From an uncultured Myxococcales bacterium (GTDB lineage: Bacteria > Myxococcota_A > UBA9042 > CAIXZC01): 64,000 nt of DNA. The stretch's first letter is position 1; each line of letters begins with the position of its first letter. The position numbers and the translations under genes were made by a program. The notes beneath the pieces are model-generated. The model worked only from the letters and a program-made list of their open reading frames with translations. It did not search any database and was not told the origin of the DNA. Where the stretch lies: the NCBI GenBank assembly GCA_903895725.1, contig CAITUV010000060.1, positions 1 to 64,000 of the forward strand, given 5' to 3'. Shown one piece after another: positions 1-8,465 of this stretch.

Positions 1-2043
1 ATTGTCCGACAGCAGGTTCACGCACACCCCGCCGCAGTCCGAAAGCCCGCCCTGGCAGGCCAGTTCGCACGCTCCCTTCGAGCACACGAAGCCGGCGTCG
101 CATCCCTTGCCGCACTCGCCGCAGTTGGCATTGTCGGACAGCAGGTTCACGCAGATTCCGTCGCACTCATCAAGCCCCTGAAGGCACGACACCTCGCAGG
201 AGCCGTTGGAGCAGATGAGGCCGGCGTCGCACACCTTGCCGCACTGGCCGCAGTTGGCATTGTCGGACAGCAGGTTCACGCAGATTCCGTCGCACTCCAC
301 CAGTCCTTCCTGGCAGGTCAGCTCGCACGCTCCGTCGACGCAGGCCGTGCCCGCGCCGCAGGCTTTGCCGCATTCGCCACAGTTCTCGTTGTCGGACAGC
401 AGGTTCACGCAGATTCCGTCGCACTCGTCGAGCCCTTCCTGGCAAGTCAGGCCGCACACGCCGGTCACGCAGGCGGTACCTGCGCCGCAGACCTTTCCGC
501 ACTGGCCACAATTGGCATTGTCAAAGGCAAGATTCACGCACAGACCGTCGCAATCGATGAGCCCTTCCTGGCAGGTCAGCTCGCACTGCCCGGCCGAGCA
601 GGCCTTCCCAGGCTCGCACTGATTCCCGCACTGGCCGCAGTTGAGGTTGTTGCTCAACAGGTTGGCGCAGATTCCGTCGCAATTGGTCAACCCCTCCTGG
701 CACGAGAGAGCGCACGAGCCGCCGGAGCAGACCAGGCCGGCGTCGCACTTCTTGCCGCACTCGCCGCAGTTGGCGTTGTCGGTCTCGAGGTTGACGCACA
801 GGCCGTCGCAGTTCTCGAATCCTTCGATGCAGGTGACGGAGCACTGCCCCAGCGAGCAGACCGTTCCGGCGGGGCAAACCTTTCCGCACTCGCCGCAGTT
901 ACCGTTGTCATTGAACAGGTTGACACACAGACCGCCGCAATCCTCGAGGGCATCCTGGCATGCCAGCAGGCACTTCCCGTCCGAGCAGGTCCAGCCGGCA
1001 TCGCAGGGGACACCACACTCGCCGCAGTGGTAGACGCTGGTCAGCAGGTTCACGCAGACCCCGTCGCAATCGCTCAGCCCCTGCTGGCAAGTCAGGGCGC
1101 ACGACCCGTTGGAGCAGATGGTCCCCGCAGCGCACCCCTTGCCGCACTCGCCGCAGTTGGCATTGTCGGACAGCAGGTTCACGCAGATTCCGTCGCAGTC
1201 GGAAAGTCCCTCCTGGCAGGAGACCGCGCACGACCCGTTGGAGCAGACCAGGCCCGAATCGCACTTCTTGCCGCACTCGCCGCAGTTGGCGTTGTCGGAC
1301 AGGAGGTTCACGCAGATTCCGTCGCACTCGCTCAGCCCCTGCTGGCAGGACAGGGCGCACGACCCGTTGGAGCAGACCAGACCGGCGTCGCAAGTCTTGC
1401 CGCACTCGCCGCAGTTGGCATTGTCGGACAGCAGGTTCACGCAGGCACCGTCGCAGTCGGAAAGCCCCTCCTGGCAGGAGACGGCGCACGACCCGTTGGA
1501 GCAGACCAGGCCGGCGTCGCACTTCTTGCCGCACTCGCCGCAGTTGGCGTTGTCCGCAAGCAGGTTGGCGCAGACGCCGTCACAGTCCGTCTGCCCCTCG
1601 GGGCAGCTCACGACGCACTCGCCCTCCACGCAGATGAGTCCGGCATCGCACTTGGTTTCGCACTTGCCGCAATGCTTCGGGTCCACGGAGAGGTCGACGC
1701 ACACGCCGTCGCACTCGAAAAGCCCCTCCTGGCAGGAAAGGCGGCATTCCGATTCCTCGCACACCTGCCCGGCAAGACAGGCATTCCCGCACAACCCGCA
1801 ATTGTCCCGGTCCTTGCTGAAGTCTACGCAGGTGCCGTCGCACATCTGCTGCCCGTCGGGGCACTCCGGGGCCACGGTCTCGACCAGCTCGGAGACGCCC
1901 GTCTCCGGACCCGAGACGGAGGCGTCTGCGGACGACGTTTCCTCCCCGCCCCCACCCGGTACGACCCCTTTTCCGGTGGAACACCCGTTCAATGCCAACA
2001 GCGCCAGAACCGACAGAAATGAAACCACTTGCGTGCGCGCCAT
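1..2043 (-). CDS. Cys-rich tandem-repeat lipoprotein (Stig1-like 'ECDGICVNLLSDNANCGECGKxCDAGLVCSNGSC' units), C-terminus truncated by window edge
   Basis: Reverse-strand reading from ATG at 2043: MARTQVVSFLSVLALLALNGCSTGKG (lipobox-like LNGC), then about 15-16 Cys-rich repeats of ~40 aa. No stop before position 1, so it is missing from the ORF track. Confidence 0.85.
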   Translation of the reverse strand, partial: MARTQVVSFLSVLALLALNGCSTGKGVVPGGGGEETSSADASVSGPETGVSELVETVAPECPDGQQMCDGTCVDFSKDRDNCGLCGNACLAGQVCEESECRLSCQEGLFECDGVCVDLSVDPKHCGKCETKCDAGLICVEGECVVSCPEGQTDCDGVCANLLADNANCGECGKKCDAGLVCSNGSCAVSCQEGLSDCDGACVNLLSDNANCGECGKTCDAGLVCSNGSCALSCQQGLSECDGICVNLLSDNANCGECGKKCDSGLVCSNGSCAVSCQEGLSDCDGICVNLLSDNANCGECGKGCAAGTICSNGSCALTCQQGLSDCDGVCVNLLTSVYHCGECGVPCDAGWTCSDGKCLLACQDALEDCGGLCVNLFNDNGNCGECGKVCPAGTVCSLGQCSVTCIEGFENCDGLCVNLETDNANCGECGKKCDAGLVCSGGSCALSCQEGLTNCDGICANLLSNNLNCGQCGNQCEPGKACSAGQCELTCQEGLIDCDGLCVNLAFDNANCGQCGKVCGAGTACVTGVCGLTCQEGLDECDGICVNLLSDNENCGECGKACGAGTACVDGACELTCQEGLVECDGICVNLLSDNANCGQCGKVCDAGLICSNGSCEVSCLQGLDECDGICVNLLSDNANCGECGKGCDAGFVCSKGACELACQGGLSDCGGVCVNLLSDN

Positions 2044-2225
2044 CGCCCTTCCTCCTGGTTGACTGCCGTGTGGGTTTTCAGCGACTCGCACGCACCATAC
2101 ACAGTAATGCACGATCCCGCAAGGACTTCCGCCCCCAGGCGGCTTGCGGATTTGACTTGCCACGGCCCTTCTGGTTTTCTCGCGTTCCGGCGTTCATGCC
2201 CTGCCGCGCTTGTTGGAGGCCCGTC

Positions 2226-3998
2226 ATGGTTTTTCGTCGTTTGCCGGCCGGATTCAGTTTCATTGTCTTGCTGCCGGCGTCGCTCTCCGTCCTCTCATGT
2301 GCCGGGTCCGTGGGCGAGCTGCCGGTCCCCGACTCGGTCTCCGAGTTGACGGCGGATGCAGCGAGTGCCCTGGATGGTGCCATGGGACCCGACGGCAGCG
2401 GCGCCGCTGATCTTCCCCTCGGTCCGGATGTCTGCGTCCCCGACTGCCAGGCGAAGGAGTGCGGGGACGACGGCTGCGGAGGGCAGTGCGGCAAGTGCCC
2501 CAAGGCCGCCCCACTGTGCGTCGAGGGCAAATGCGAGGTCCTGTGCGTCCCCGACTGCGAGGGCAAGGAGTGCGGCAGCGACGGCTGCGAGGGTGACTGC
2601 GGGAAGTGTCCCAAGGCCGCCCCCTTCTGCGTCGACGGAACGTGTGCTCTGGATTGCACTCCCGATTGCCAGGGCAAGGAGTGCGGGGACGACGGCTGCG
2701 GAGGGAGCTGCGGAACCTGCAGCGGAATCAACGGTTCGTGCCATGACGGAACGTGCCAGTGCCTCCCGGACTGCACAGAACAGGAGTGCGGCGACGACGG
2801 CTGCGGCGGAAAGTGCGGCAACTGTCCCCAGGAGGCCCCGTACTGTGATGGCGGAACGTGCGTGAGCGGGTGCGTGCCGGATTGCACGGCCAAGGAGTGC
2901 GGGGACGACGGCTGCGGAGGCAAATGCGGCGACTGCAAGCCGTTCGGCCCCCAGTATCAGTGCAAGCAGGATCAGTGCGTGTGCACCCCCATCTGTCTGC
3001 CCGACGCCTGTGTGCTGGACGGCTGCGGCGGGTTTTGCGAGGGGCCGTGCGGCTGCGGTGAGAAGTGTGTCGAAGGAATCTGCGAGGACGTGGCCTGCGC
3101 CGGCAAGGAATGCGGCAGCGACGGCTGCGGAGGTACCTGCGGCCAGTGTGCGGTGGGCAAGAGCTGTTCCTCTCAGGGAAAGTGCGTCTGCGCCGGCGTG
3201 CAGTGCGGCAACGCCTGCTGCCAGGTGGGCCAGGTCTGCAACCCGGGCACGTTGACCTGCTGCCAGCCGTCCTGCACCGGCAAGCTCCCCTGCACCGGAG
3301 ACGGTTGCGGCGGACTCTGTCCGCCTCCGGGAGGGTCCAAGTGCTGCGATGAGGACTCCGACTGCTCCGACAACGACGTCTGCACGCAGGACCAGTGCGC
3401 TTTCGGGCTGTGCTACTACACTCCGTCCACCCTGCCGGGCTGCTGCGTCCCGTTCACCTGGTCCAGTACGTTCGACGAGGGAACCAATAGCGGCTTCTCC
3501 TTCTCGTGGAACGGGGGAGGGGGGCCGTTCCCTGGAATGGAGGCCAAGTGGCAAGTCACCAACGTGTGCGGTGCCCATTCCAGCCCCAACGCGGCCTACT
3601 ACGGAATGGCGGAGACGGGCAGCCTGCTCCCACAGTGCACCTACTCTCTTCCCATGTTCCCCGTGACCGCGCTGGCTACGGCTACGACTCCCCTGATCAC
3701 CCTTCCAAAGGGTAAGGTCACCCTGACGTTCTGGGCCAAGTTCGACATCGGAGCGCCCGCCACGGGGGAGCTCGTCACCCTGGAGATGGTCCCGCAATCC
3801 GGACCGCTGGCAACCATCTGGGACAACGGCGACCTTCCCGTCCCGGTCGGTGCCTCCTGGCAGAAGGTCACGGTCGACCTGACCGCCTATGCGGGAAAGA
3901 CCGTCCAGATTCGCTGGATTTACAGTTGCAGCAACGTTACTCAGTCAGGGCTGTCCGGAATCTTCCTCGACGACATCCTCGTCTCGGGCGGGTGCTGA
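2226..3998 (+). CDS. Cys-rich lipoprotein with CGDDGCGG repeats and C-terminal jelly-roll-like domain
   Basis: MVFRRLPAGFSFIVLLPASLSVLSC signal/lipobox; repeats CVPDCxxKECGDDGCGGxCGKCP; C-terminal FDEGTNSGFSFSWNG...IFLDDILVSGGC resembles lectin/CBM-like sandwich domains. Internal start chosen from the signal peptide (track ORF starts at 1992). Confidence 0.8.
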   Translation: MVFRRLPAGFSFIVLLPASLSVLSCAGSVGELPVPDSVSELTADAASALDGAMGPDGSGAADLPLGPDVCVPDCQAKECGDDGCGGQCGKCPKAAPLCVEGKCEVLCVPDCEGKECGSDGCEGDCGKCPKAAPFCVDGTCALDCTPDCQGKECGDDGCGGSCGTCSGINGSCHDGTCQCLPDCTEQECGDDGCGGKCGNCPQEAPYCDGGTCVSGCVPDCTAKECGDDGCGGKCGDCKPFGPQYQCKQDQCVCTPICLPDACVLDGCGGFCEGPCGCGEKCVEGICEDVACAGKECGSDGCGGTCGQCAVGKSCSSQGKCVCAGVQCGNACCQVGQVCNPGTLTCCQPSCTGKLPCTGDGCGGLCPPPGGSKCCDEDSDCSDNDVCTQDQCAFGLCYYTPSTLPGCCVPFTWSSTFDEGTNSGFSFSWNGGGGPFPGMEAKWQVTNVCGAHSSPNAAYYGMAETGSLLPQCTYSLPMFPVTALATATTPLITLPKGKVTLTFWAKFDIGAPATGELVTLEMVPQSGPLATIWDNGDLPVPVGASWQKVTVDLTAYAGKTVQIRWIYSCSNVTQSGLSGIFLDDILVSGGC

Positions 3999-4000
3999 GC

Positions 4001-5629
4001 CTACTTCGAAAGCCCCGTGATCTTCCCGGCATTCGTGGAGAGCTTGAACCCGATGGACGCGGCATCCTTCTTGCCGTCGCCGTCGGAATCGATGTCCGGG
4101 CTGAGCATGGCATCGATGAACATCTTGATTGTGTCCTTGCTGACCGGAAGCCCCACGTCGGGCAGCGTGTCGACCTGAGCCAGCAGAGCCTTCTTCGAAA
4201 TGGCCCCGGCGAGCACGCCCGAAAGTGACATCTGGCCTCCCGCTCCCGTGCCGACGGTTGCCACCATGCGGGCGTTGAGCAGCTCCATGGTGAAGGGGGA
4301 GCTGGGCACGATGGGGAGCACGATGATGATCTTGTACTTCTTCCCGCCCGCGCTCAGGGAACCGTTCTTCACCTTGGTATTGTCGAAGTAGATCAAGGGC
4401 TTGCACGCGGCCAGATCGAACGACTCGGGAGCCACGAGGTAGTTGCACACAGCGGACTGGAAGTTGCAGGATGCCTTGGGTACTGCCGGCTCCCCGAAGT
4501 ACACGTTCGTGTCAAAGGTCATTCCCTGCTCGTTGTACCCGACGGACTCGAACAGCATCAGGAGCGAGCCATCCTCGACCGACTTGGAGATCTGGACGTT
4601 GATGTCGGTGAACTGGGCAAGGGCCTCGAACATGGTGGCCATCTGGTTGTCGAGGCCGTCCTTGCACTTGCCGAACGGGGCACACGTCTTGGGATTCCCG
4701 TCCACGTCGAGCGCCTCCCCGGCGGTTCCGTCCTTGCCCGTCGCGAGGACCACAATCTTCTGCACCTTGTCAGAGAAGCCGACCTTGGACGGGTCACAGG
4801 AGGCATAACACTTAAGATCCCACGCGCACACGGGAGTCGCCACCGGGCAGGCACCGCACTGGCTGCCGCAGCCGTCGGCCCCGCACATCTTCCCGGCGCA
4901 GTTGGGCATGCAGACGCACTGACTCTCCATGCAGTCGCCCCACGTGCAATCGCCGCACTCGCAACCGTCGATGGGGCCGCAGCCGTTGTCCCCGCAGACC
5001 ACGTTGCAGTCCGGGGGAAGCTCCACGCAGGCTCCGTCCTGGCACTCGAACCCGTCGCCGCAGCTCCCGCAATCACAATCACCGACCGTCCCGCAGACCG
5101 CACTGGCCGCCAGACAGATCTCCTCGCAGGTCGGAGGCAGCTCGGGCGTCGTCTCCGGAACGACCTCGGGAACGACCTCGTCCACCGTCTCCTGGACGTC
5201 GGCCACGTCGAAAGGCTCTTCTTCGGGAGGCGGAATCCCGACGCACTGGTTCCCGGCACACTCCTCCCCGCCGTTGCACTCGCCGCAATCGCACGTGCAG
5301 GCCTCGGGGTCGAGACAGCCGCACTCCGCTCCCGCCGCCTTGCACTGGTCCGCACACTCGGGCGGAACGGCTTCGCATTGATTCAGATCGTTACACTGCT
5401 GGCCCGCCTCGCAGCCGCCGCAATCGCAGATGCCCACGGTTCCGCAGACTCCCGGACCGCAAAGGGCAGCGCAACCCGCCGAGTCCGGAGCAGGAACGTC
5501 GCCGACAGGCACGTCCGCCGAGCCGTCCTCCGCGGTAGACAGGTCGGGCACGACCACCGATGCTCCGGTCCCGCACGCCGCGAGCATGCACGCGCAGACG
5601 CACGCCAGCAGGTAGTACGCTACTTTCAT
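4001..5629 (-). CDS. Cys-rich lipoprotein, unknown C-terminal domain
   Basis: MKVAYYLLACVCACMLAACG lipobox; CGxVxxCDCGxC repeats and a CAGKMCGADGCGSQCGACP unit; C-terminal DIDSDGDGKKDA Ca-binding-like loop. Convergent with previous CDS (2-nt gap). Confidence 0.8.
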   Translation of the reverse strand: MKVAYYLLACVCACMLAACGTGASVVVPDLSTAEDGSADVPVGDVPAPDSAGCAALCGPGVCGTVGICDCGGCEAGQQCNDLNQCEAVPPECADQCKAAGAECGCLDPEACTCDCGECNGGEECAGNQCVGIPPPEEEPFDVADVQETVDEVVPEVVPETTPELPPTCEEICLAASAVCGTVGDCDCGSCGDGFECQDGACVELPPDCNVVCGDNGCGPIDGCECGDCTWGDCMESQCVCMPNCAGKMCGADGCGSQCGACPVATPVCAWDLKCYASCDPSKVGFSDKVQKIVVLATGKDGTAGEALDVDGNPKTCAPFGKCKDGLDNQMATMFEALAQFTDINVQISKSVEDGSLLMLFESVGYNEQGMTFDTNVYFGEPAVPKASCNFQSAVCNYLVAPESFDLAACKPLIYFDNTKVKNGSLSAGGKKYKIIIVLPIVPSSPFTMELLNARMVATVGTGAGGQMSLSGVLAGAISKKALLAQVDTLPDVGLPVSKDTIKMFIDAMLSPDIDSDGDGKKDAASIGFKLSTNAGKITGLSK

Positions 5630-5649
5630 GTTCAACCTCCAGAAACGAC

Positions 5650-6528
5650 TCAGGAATTGGTACCGCAGAACTCCATCCACCGCTGGGCCAGACGGGCAGC
5701 GGGGCGAACGAGCACGGACCGCACGATCTTCCGGGCCGTCGGCCGCGTCTCAATCATGCGGGCAGCACCCGGAGAAGTGGCCTGGTAGACCCGAATCAGC
5801 AACCGACCGGCTGGCATCAGGACGAGGAACTGGTCACGAAGGCGGCGAAGGGTCTTGACCTCGGGGGCCTCCGGGCTTCCGCAAGCGGCCGTGGCAATGA
5901 AGCAGCGCCCCTTGTCCCTGGGCGCATCCTTCCCGTCCAGAGACGAGAGCAACCCCTTGGCCTGGGCACCGCCGGGGCCGTCGGGGTCGAGCTTCACCGC
6001 CACGTCCAACACCTGTCGAGCCTTCTTGATCTCCCGCTGCAGGATCCGAATCTCCGCCAGCTGGAGCAGAGTGGACACTTCCTGTCGGCTGCCGAACGCT
6101 GCCTCGAGTGCCGTGGCCGCATCATCCAGGAGCGTGTTCTGCTCCTCCGTTGCCGCACCGGGGTCGCTCAGCCGGGGACCCACCAGGTCGACGGCCAGCC
6201 GACACGCCTTGGCCTCGATCAGCCGGGCACGGTGCTCCAGCTCCTGGCGACGCATCACCAGGTCGAGCGCCTCCTCCGGAATGGCGTCCTCGGCCGGCTC
6301 CTCCTCCTCGGACTCCGGCAGGGGCTGCTGGTCAGGCAACCCTTCCGGCTCCACTTCGAGGAGCATGTGGTGGACCTCGTCGAGGAGGTCCACAATCGGG
6401 TCCACCAGCGCCATCACTTCCTGATATGTTCCCGGCTTCCCATCCAGCAGGGCGTTGGTCATCGTGCCCGCCCGCTCGACCGAATCGGCTGCCTTCTTCA
6501 AGGTCAGCTCGAGCTCCTGCCTGTCCAT
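5650..6528 (-). CDS. CFI-box-CTERM-like protein
   Basis: 292-aa reading from MDRQELELTLKKAADSVERAG; C-terminal CFIATAACGSPEAPEVKTLRRLRDQFLVLMPAGRLLIRVYQATSPGAARMI matches the CFIATAAYGS-type CFI-box. Confidence 0.75.
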   Translation of the reverse strand: MDRQELELTLKKAADSVERAGTMTNALLDGKPGTYQEVMALVDPIVDLLDEVHHMLLEVEPEGLPDQQPLPESEEEEPAEDAIPEEALDLVMRRQELEHRARLIEAKACRLAVDLVGPRLSDPGAATEEQNTLLDDAATALEAAFGSRQEVSTLLQLAEIRILQREIKKARQVLDVAVKLDPDGPGGAQAKGLLSSLDGKDAPRDKGRCFIATAACGSPEAPEVKTLRRLRDQFLVLMPAGRLLIRVYQATSPGAARMIETRPTARKIVRSVLVRPAARLAQRWMEFCGTNS

Positions 6529-6568
6529 GGTGCCTCCACTTCCGTCAGCTTCCGCCTGGCGAGAACCG

Positions 6569-6597
6569 ATTATTGAGCCGCCTTGGCGACCTGTCAA
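6569..6597 (-). promoter_or_regulatory. putative sigma70-type promoter TTGACA-N17-AATAAT
   Basis: Reverse complement of 6569-6597, upstream of the CDS starting at 6528. Confidence 0.5.
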
Positions 6598-6659
6598 ACC
6601 GGCCAGGCTCGGTTCCGGGAATTTGCCAGCCCCAGGGAATGCTGTTATTTCTTGTGATC

Positions 6660-8450
6660 ATGAGGGGTTGCGCATTTACGCTTTTCCTCGTCCTCCTCCT
6701 TCCCCGATTGGCTCTTTCGGCAGAAGACCCGTGCGAGCTGCCCGAATCCGTCGCGGTCCTCGTGTCGCCCGACCTAGTGATCGCTGGCGATCCCGTTCGG
6801 GTGCTCTTGGCGTACGATACTCCGCTTTCAGCACCGCAGGTTTCAGCCCGTTCGAGCGCAGGGGCCTGCAAGGCCGAGATCGTCGCAACCGGCGGTGGAC
6901 CGCCTTTCTGGGTTGCCATCCAGGTTCCAGTCGCTCCGGCGGGACGGTTCGAGGTCCGTCTGGGGTCGGAAGAGATCGCAGCCTGCGTGGCCGTCGCTCC
7001 CGGTGGCAAGCCCCCGGCGAAAGGGCGCGGCAAGGGGGCCTGGACCATCCGCCGCAAGTGGGAAAGAAAGACGGAAAACCTCTACTCCGCCTGGTTCGAG
7101 CACCTCTTCCTGGTCCCCGAGGGCACTTCCTGGAGACCACTTCACCAGGTTCTGCGTGATCCGGCACGAAACCTGCTAATTAATCATCTTGGACTGGCCG
7201 AGGACGACCCGGACAAGGGGCTGCGACTCGAGCCCGACTGTGCCGACAACCCGTACACGCTGAGAGCCTACTTCTCCTGGAAGCTGGGACTGCCGTTCGC
7301 ATTCAGCGGGTGCGACCGCGGAGGCAGGAAGCGGCCCCCGGCCTGCACGTCGTTCACGACCAACCTGGATGTCCAGGGCTCCCGAGACCCGGTCAAGGCT
7401 GTGTCCCGCTTCCTGCGCATGGTGGCGGGCGGCGTCCACTCGGCCAGCGCCCGGACGAGGCTGTCCGACGACCGTACCGACCTCTACCCCGTCGCCCTGC
7501 GTCGGGATGCGCTCCGACCGGGCACCGTGTTTGCCGACCCGTACGGCCACACCCTCACCCTCGTCCGCTTCCTCCCTCAGCAGGCCAACACGCCGGGAAC
7601 CCTCCTGGCGGTGGACGCCCAACCCGACGGAACCGTCGCGATCAAGAGGTTCTGGCGCGGCAACTTCCTCTTCGTCACGTCCGGCGTCGTCGGAGAACCC
7701 GGGTTCAAGGCGTTTCGCCCCGTCGTGCAGGAGAAAGGCAAGCTTCGCGTGCTCACCAACAAGGAAATCGCCGCCCACTCCGACTACGGGTTCTTCTCCC
7801 TCGAGCAGCAGGGCCTCCCCACCACCGACTTCTTCGACCGGATGGAGCGCATCATCAACCCCATCCCCCTCGACCCCGAGAGCGCCTATCGCCAGCTCCA
7901 CCAAGCCCTGTACGAGCAGCTCCTGACCCGAGTCCAGGCCGTGGAGAACGGCGAGCTCTACCATCGACAGGGGGGCGCATTCCCCATTCCCATGCCCACC
8001 GGGCTTGCCGTGTTCCAGACCTCCGGGGCGTGGGAGGACTTCTCGACCCCGAGCCGCGACATGCGCCTGCTCATCGCCATGGATTCGGTCCTCGACTTCC
8101 CGGAGCGGGTCGTGAGGACCCCGGATGCGTTCGCCCTCCCTGCTGGCTTGACCGGCAAGCAGGTGCAGGAGCGCCTCGTGAGCCGACGCACGGAGTGGTG
8201 GAAGGAATATCGATTCGAGTACGTCCGCTCGGACGGTTCCCGCTTCGAGCTGTCCCTCGCCGACCTGTTCGCCCGAGCCACAGAACTGGAGATGGGGTAC
8301 AACCCGAATGACTGCCCCGAGGTTCGCTGGGGGGCCCCGGCGGGAAGCACCGAGGCGTCCACCTGCAAGCGCCGACTGCCCGCGGATCAACTGCGCCTGA
8401 TGAAGCAGTACCGCACCTGGTTCAGCGAGCGCCGCCGTCCGTCCTGGTAG
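6660..8450 (+). CDS. secreted protein of unknown function (possible papain/NlpC-like hydrolase region)
   Basis: MRGCAFTLFLVLLLPRLALSAEDP signal peptide; long ORF to stop at 8450. Start could also be 6639. Contains LRAYFSWKLGLPFAFSGCDRG ... DPYGHTLTLVRFL ... AVDAQPD. Confidence 0.7.
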   Translation: MRGCAFTLFLVLLLPRLALSAEDPCELPESVAVLVSPDLVIAGDPVRVLLAYDTPLSAPQVSARSSAGACKAEIVATGGGPPFWVAIQVPVAPAGRFEVRLGSEEIAACVAVAPGGKPPAKGRGKGAWTIRRKWERKTENLYSAWFEHLFLVPEGTSWRPLHQVLRDPARNLLINHLGLAEDDPDKGLRLEPDCADNPYTLRAYFSWKLGLPFAFSGCDRGGRKRPPACTSFTTNLDVQGSRDPVKAVSRFLRMVAGGVHSASARTRLSDDRTDLYPVALRRDALRPGTVFADPYGHTLTLVRFLPQQANTPGTLLAVDAQPDGTVAIKRFWRGNFLFVTSGVVGEPGFKAFRPVVQEKGKLRVLTNKEIAAHSDYGFFSLEQQGLPTTDFFDRMERIINPIPLDPESAYRQLHQALYEQLLTRVQAVENGELYHRQGGAFPIPMPTGLAVFQTSGAWEDFSTPSRDMRLLIAMDSVLDFPERVVRTPDAFALPAGLTGKQVQERLVSRRTEWWKEYRFEYVRSDGSRFELSLADLFARATELEMGYNPNDCPEVRWGAPAGSTEASTCKRRLPADQLRLMKQYRTWFSERRRPSW

Positions 8451-8465
8451 CCCCTCCCGGGCTCC

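Noticed and set aside
1-2040. Regular ~120-bp repeats resembling a CRISPR or non-coding satellite array
   Set aside because: Repeats are an in-frame Cys-rich protein on the minus strand following a lipoprotein signal; unit and spacing do not fit CRISPR.
1027-2062. Plus-strand ORFs 1027..2022 and 1109..2062 in the track
   Set aside because: Antisense shadows of the minus-strand Cys-rich repeat gene; low-complexity translations with no signal or domain.
2295-3797. 500-aa minus-strand ORF
   Set aside because: Antisense of the Cys-rich lipoprotein 2226-3998; Ala/Val-rich shadow typical of GC-rich third-position bias.
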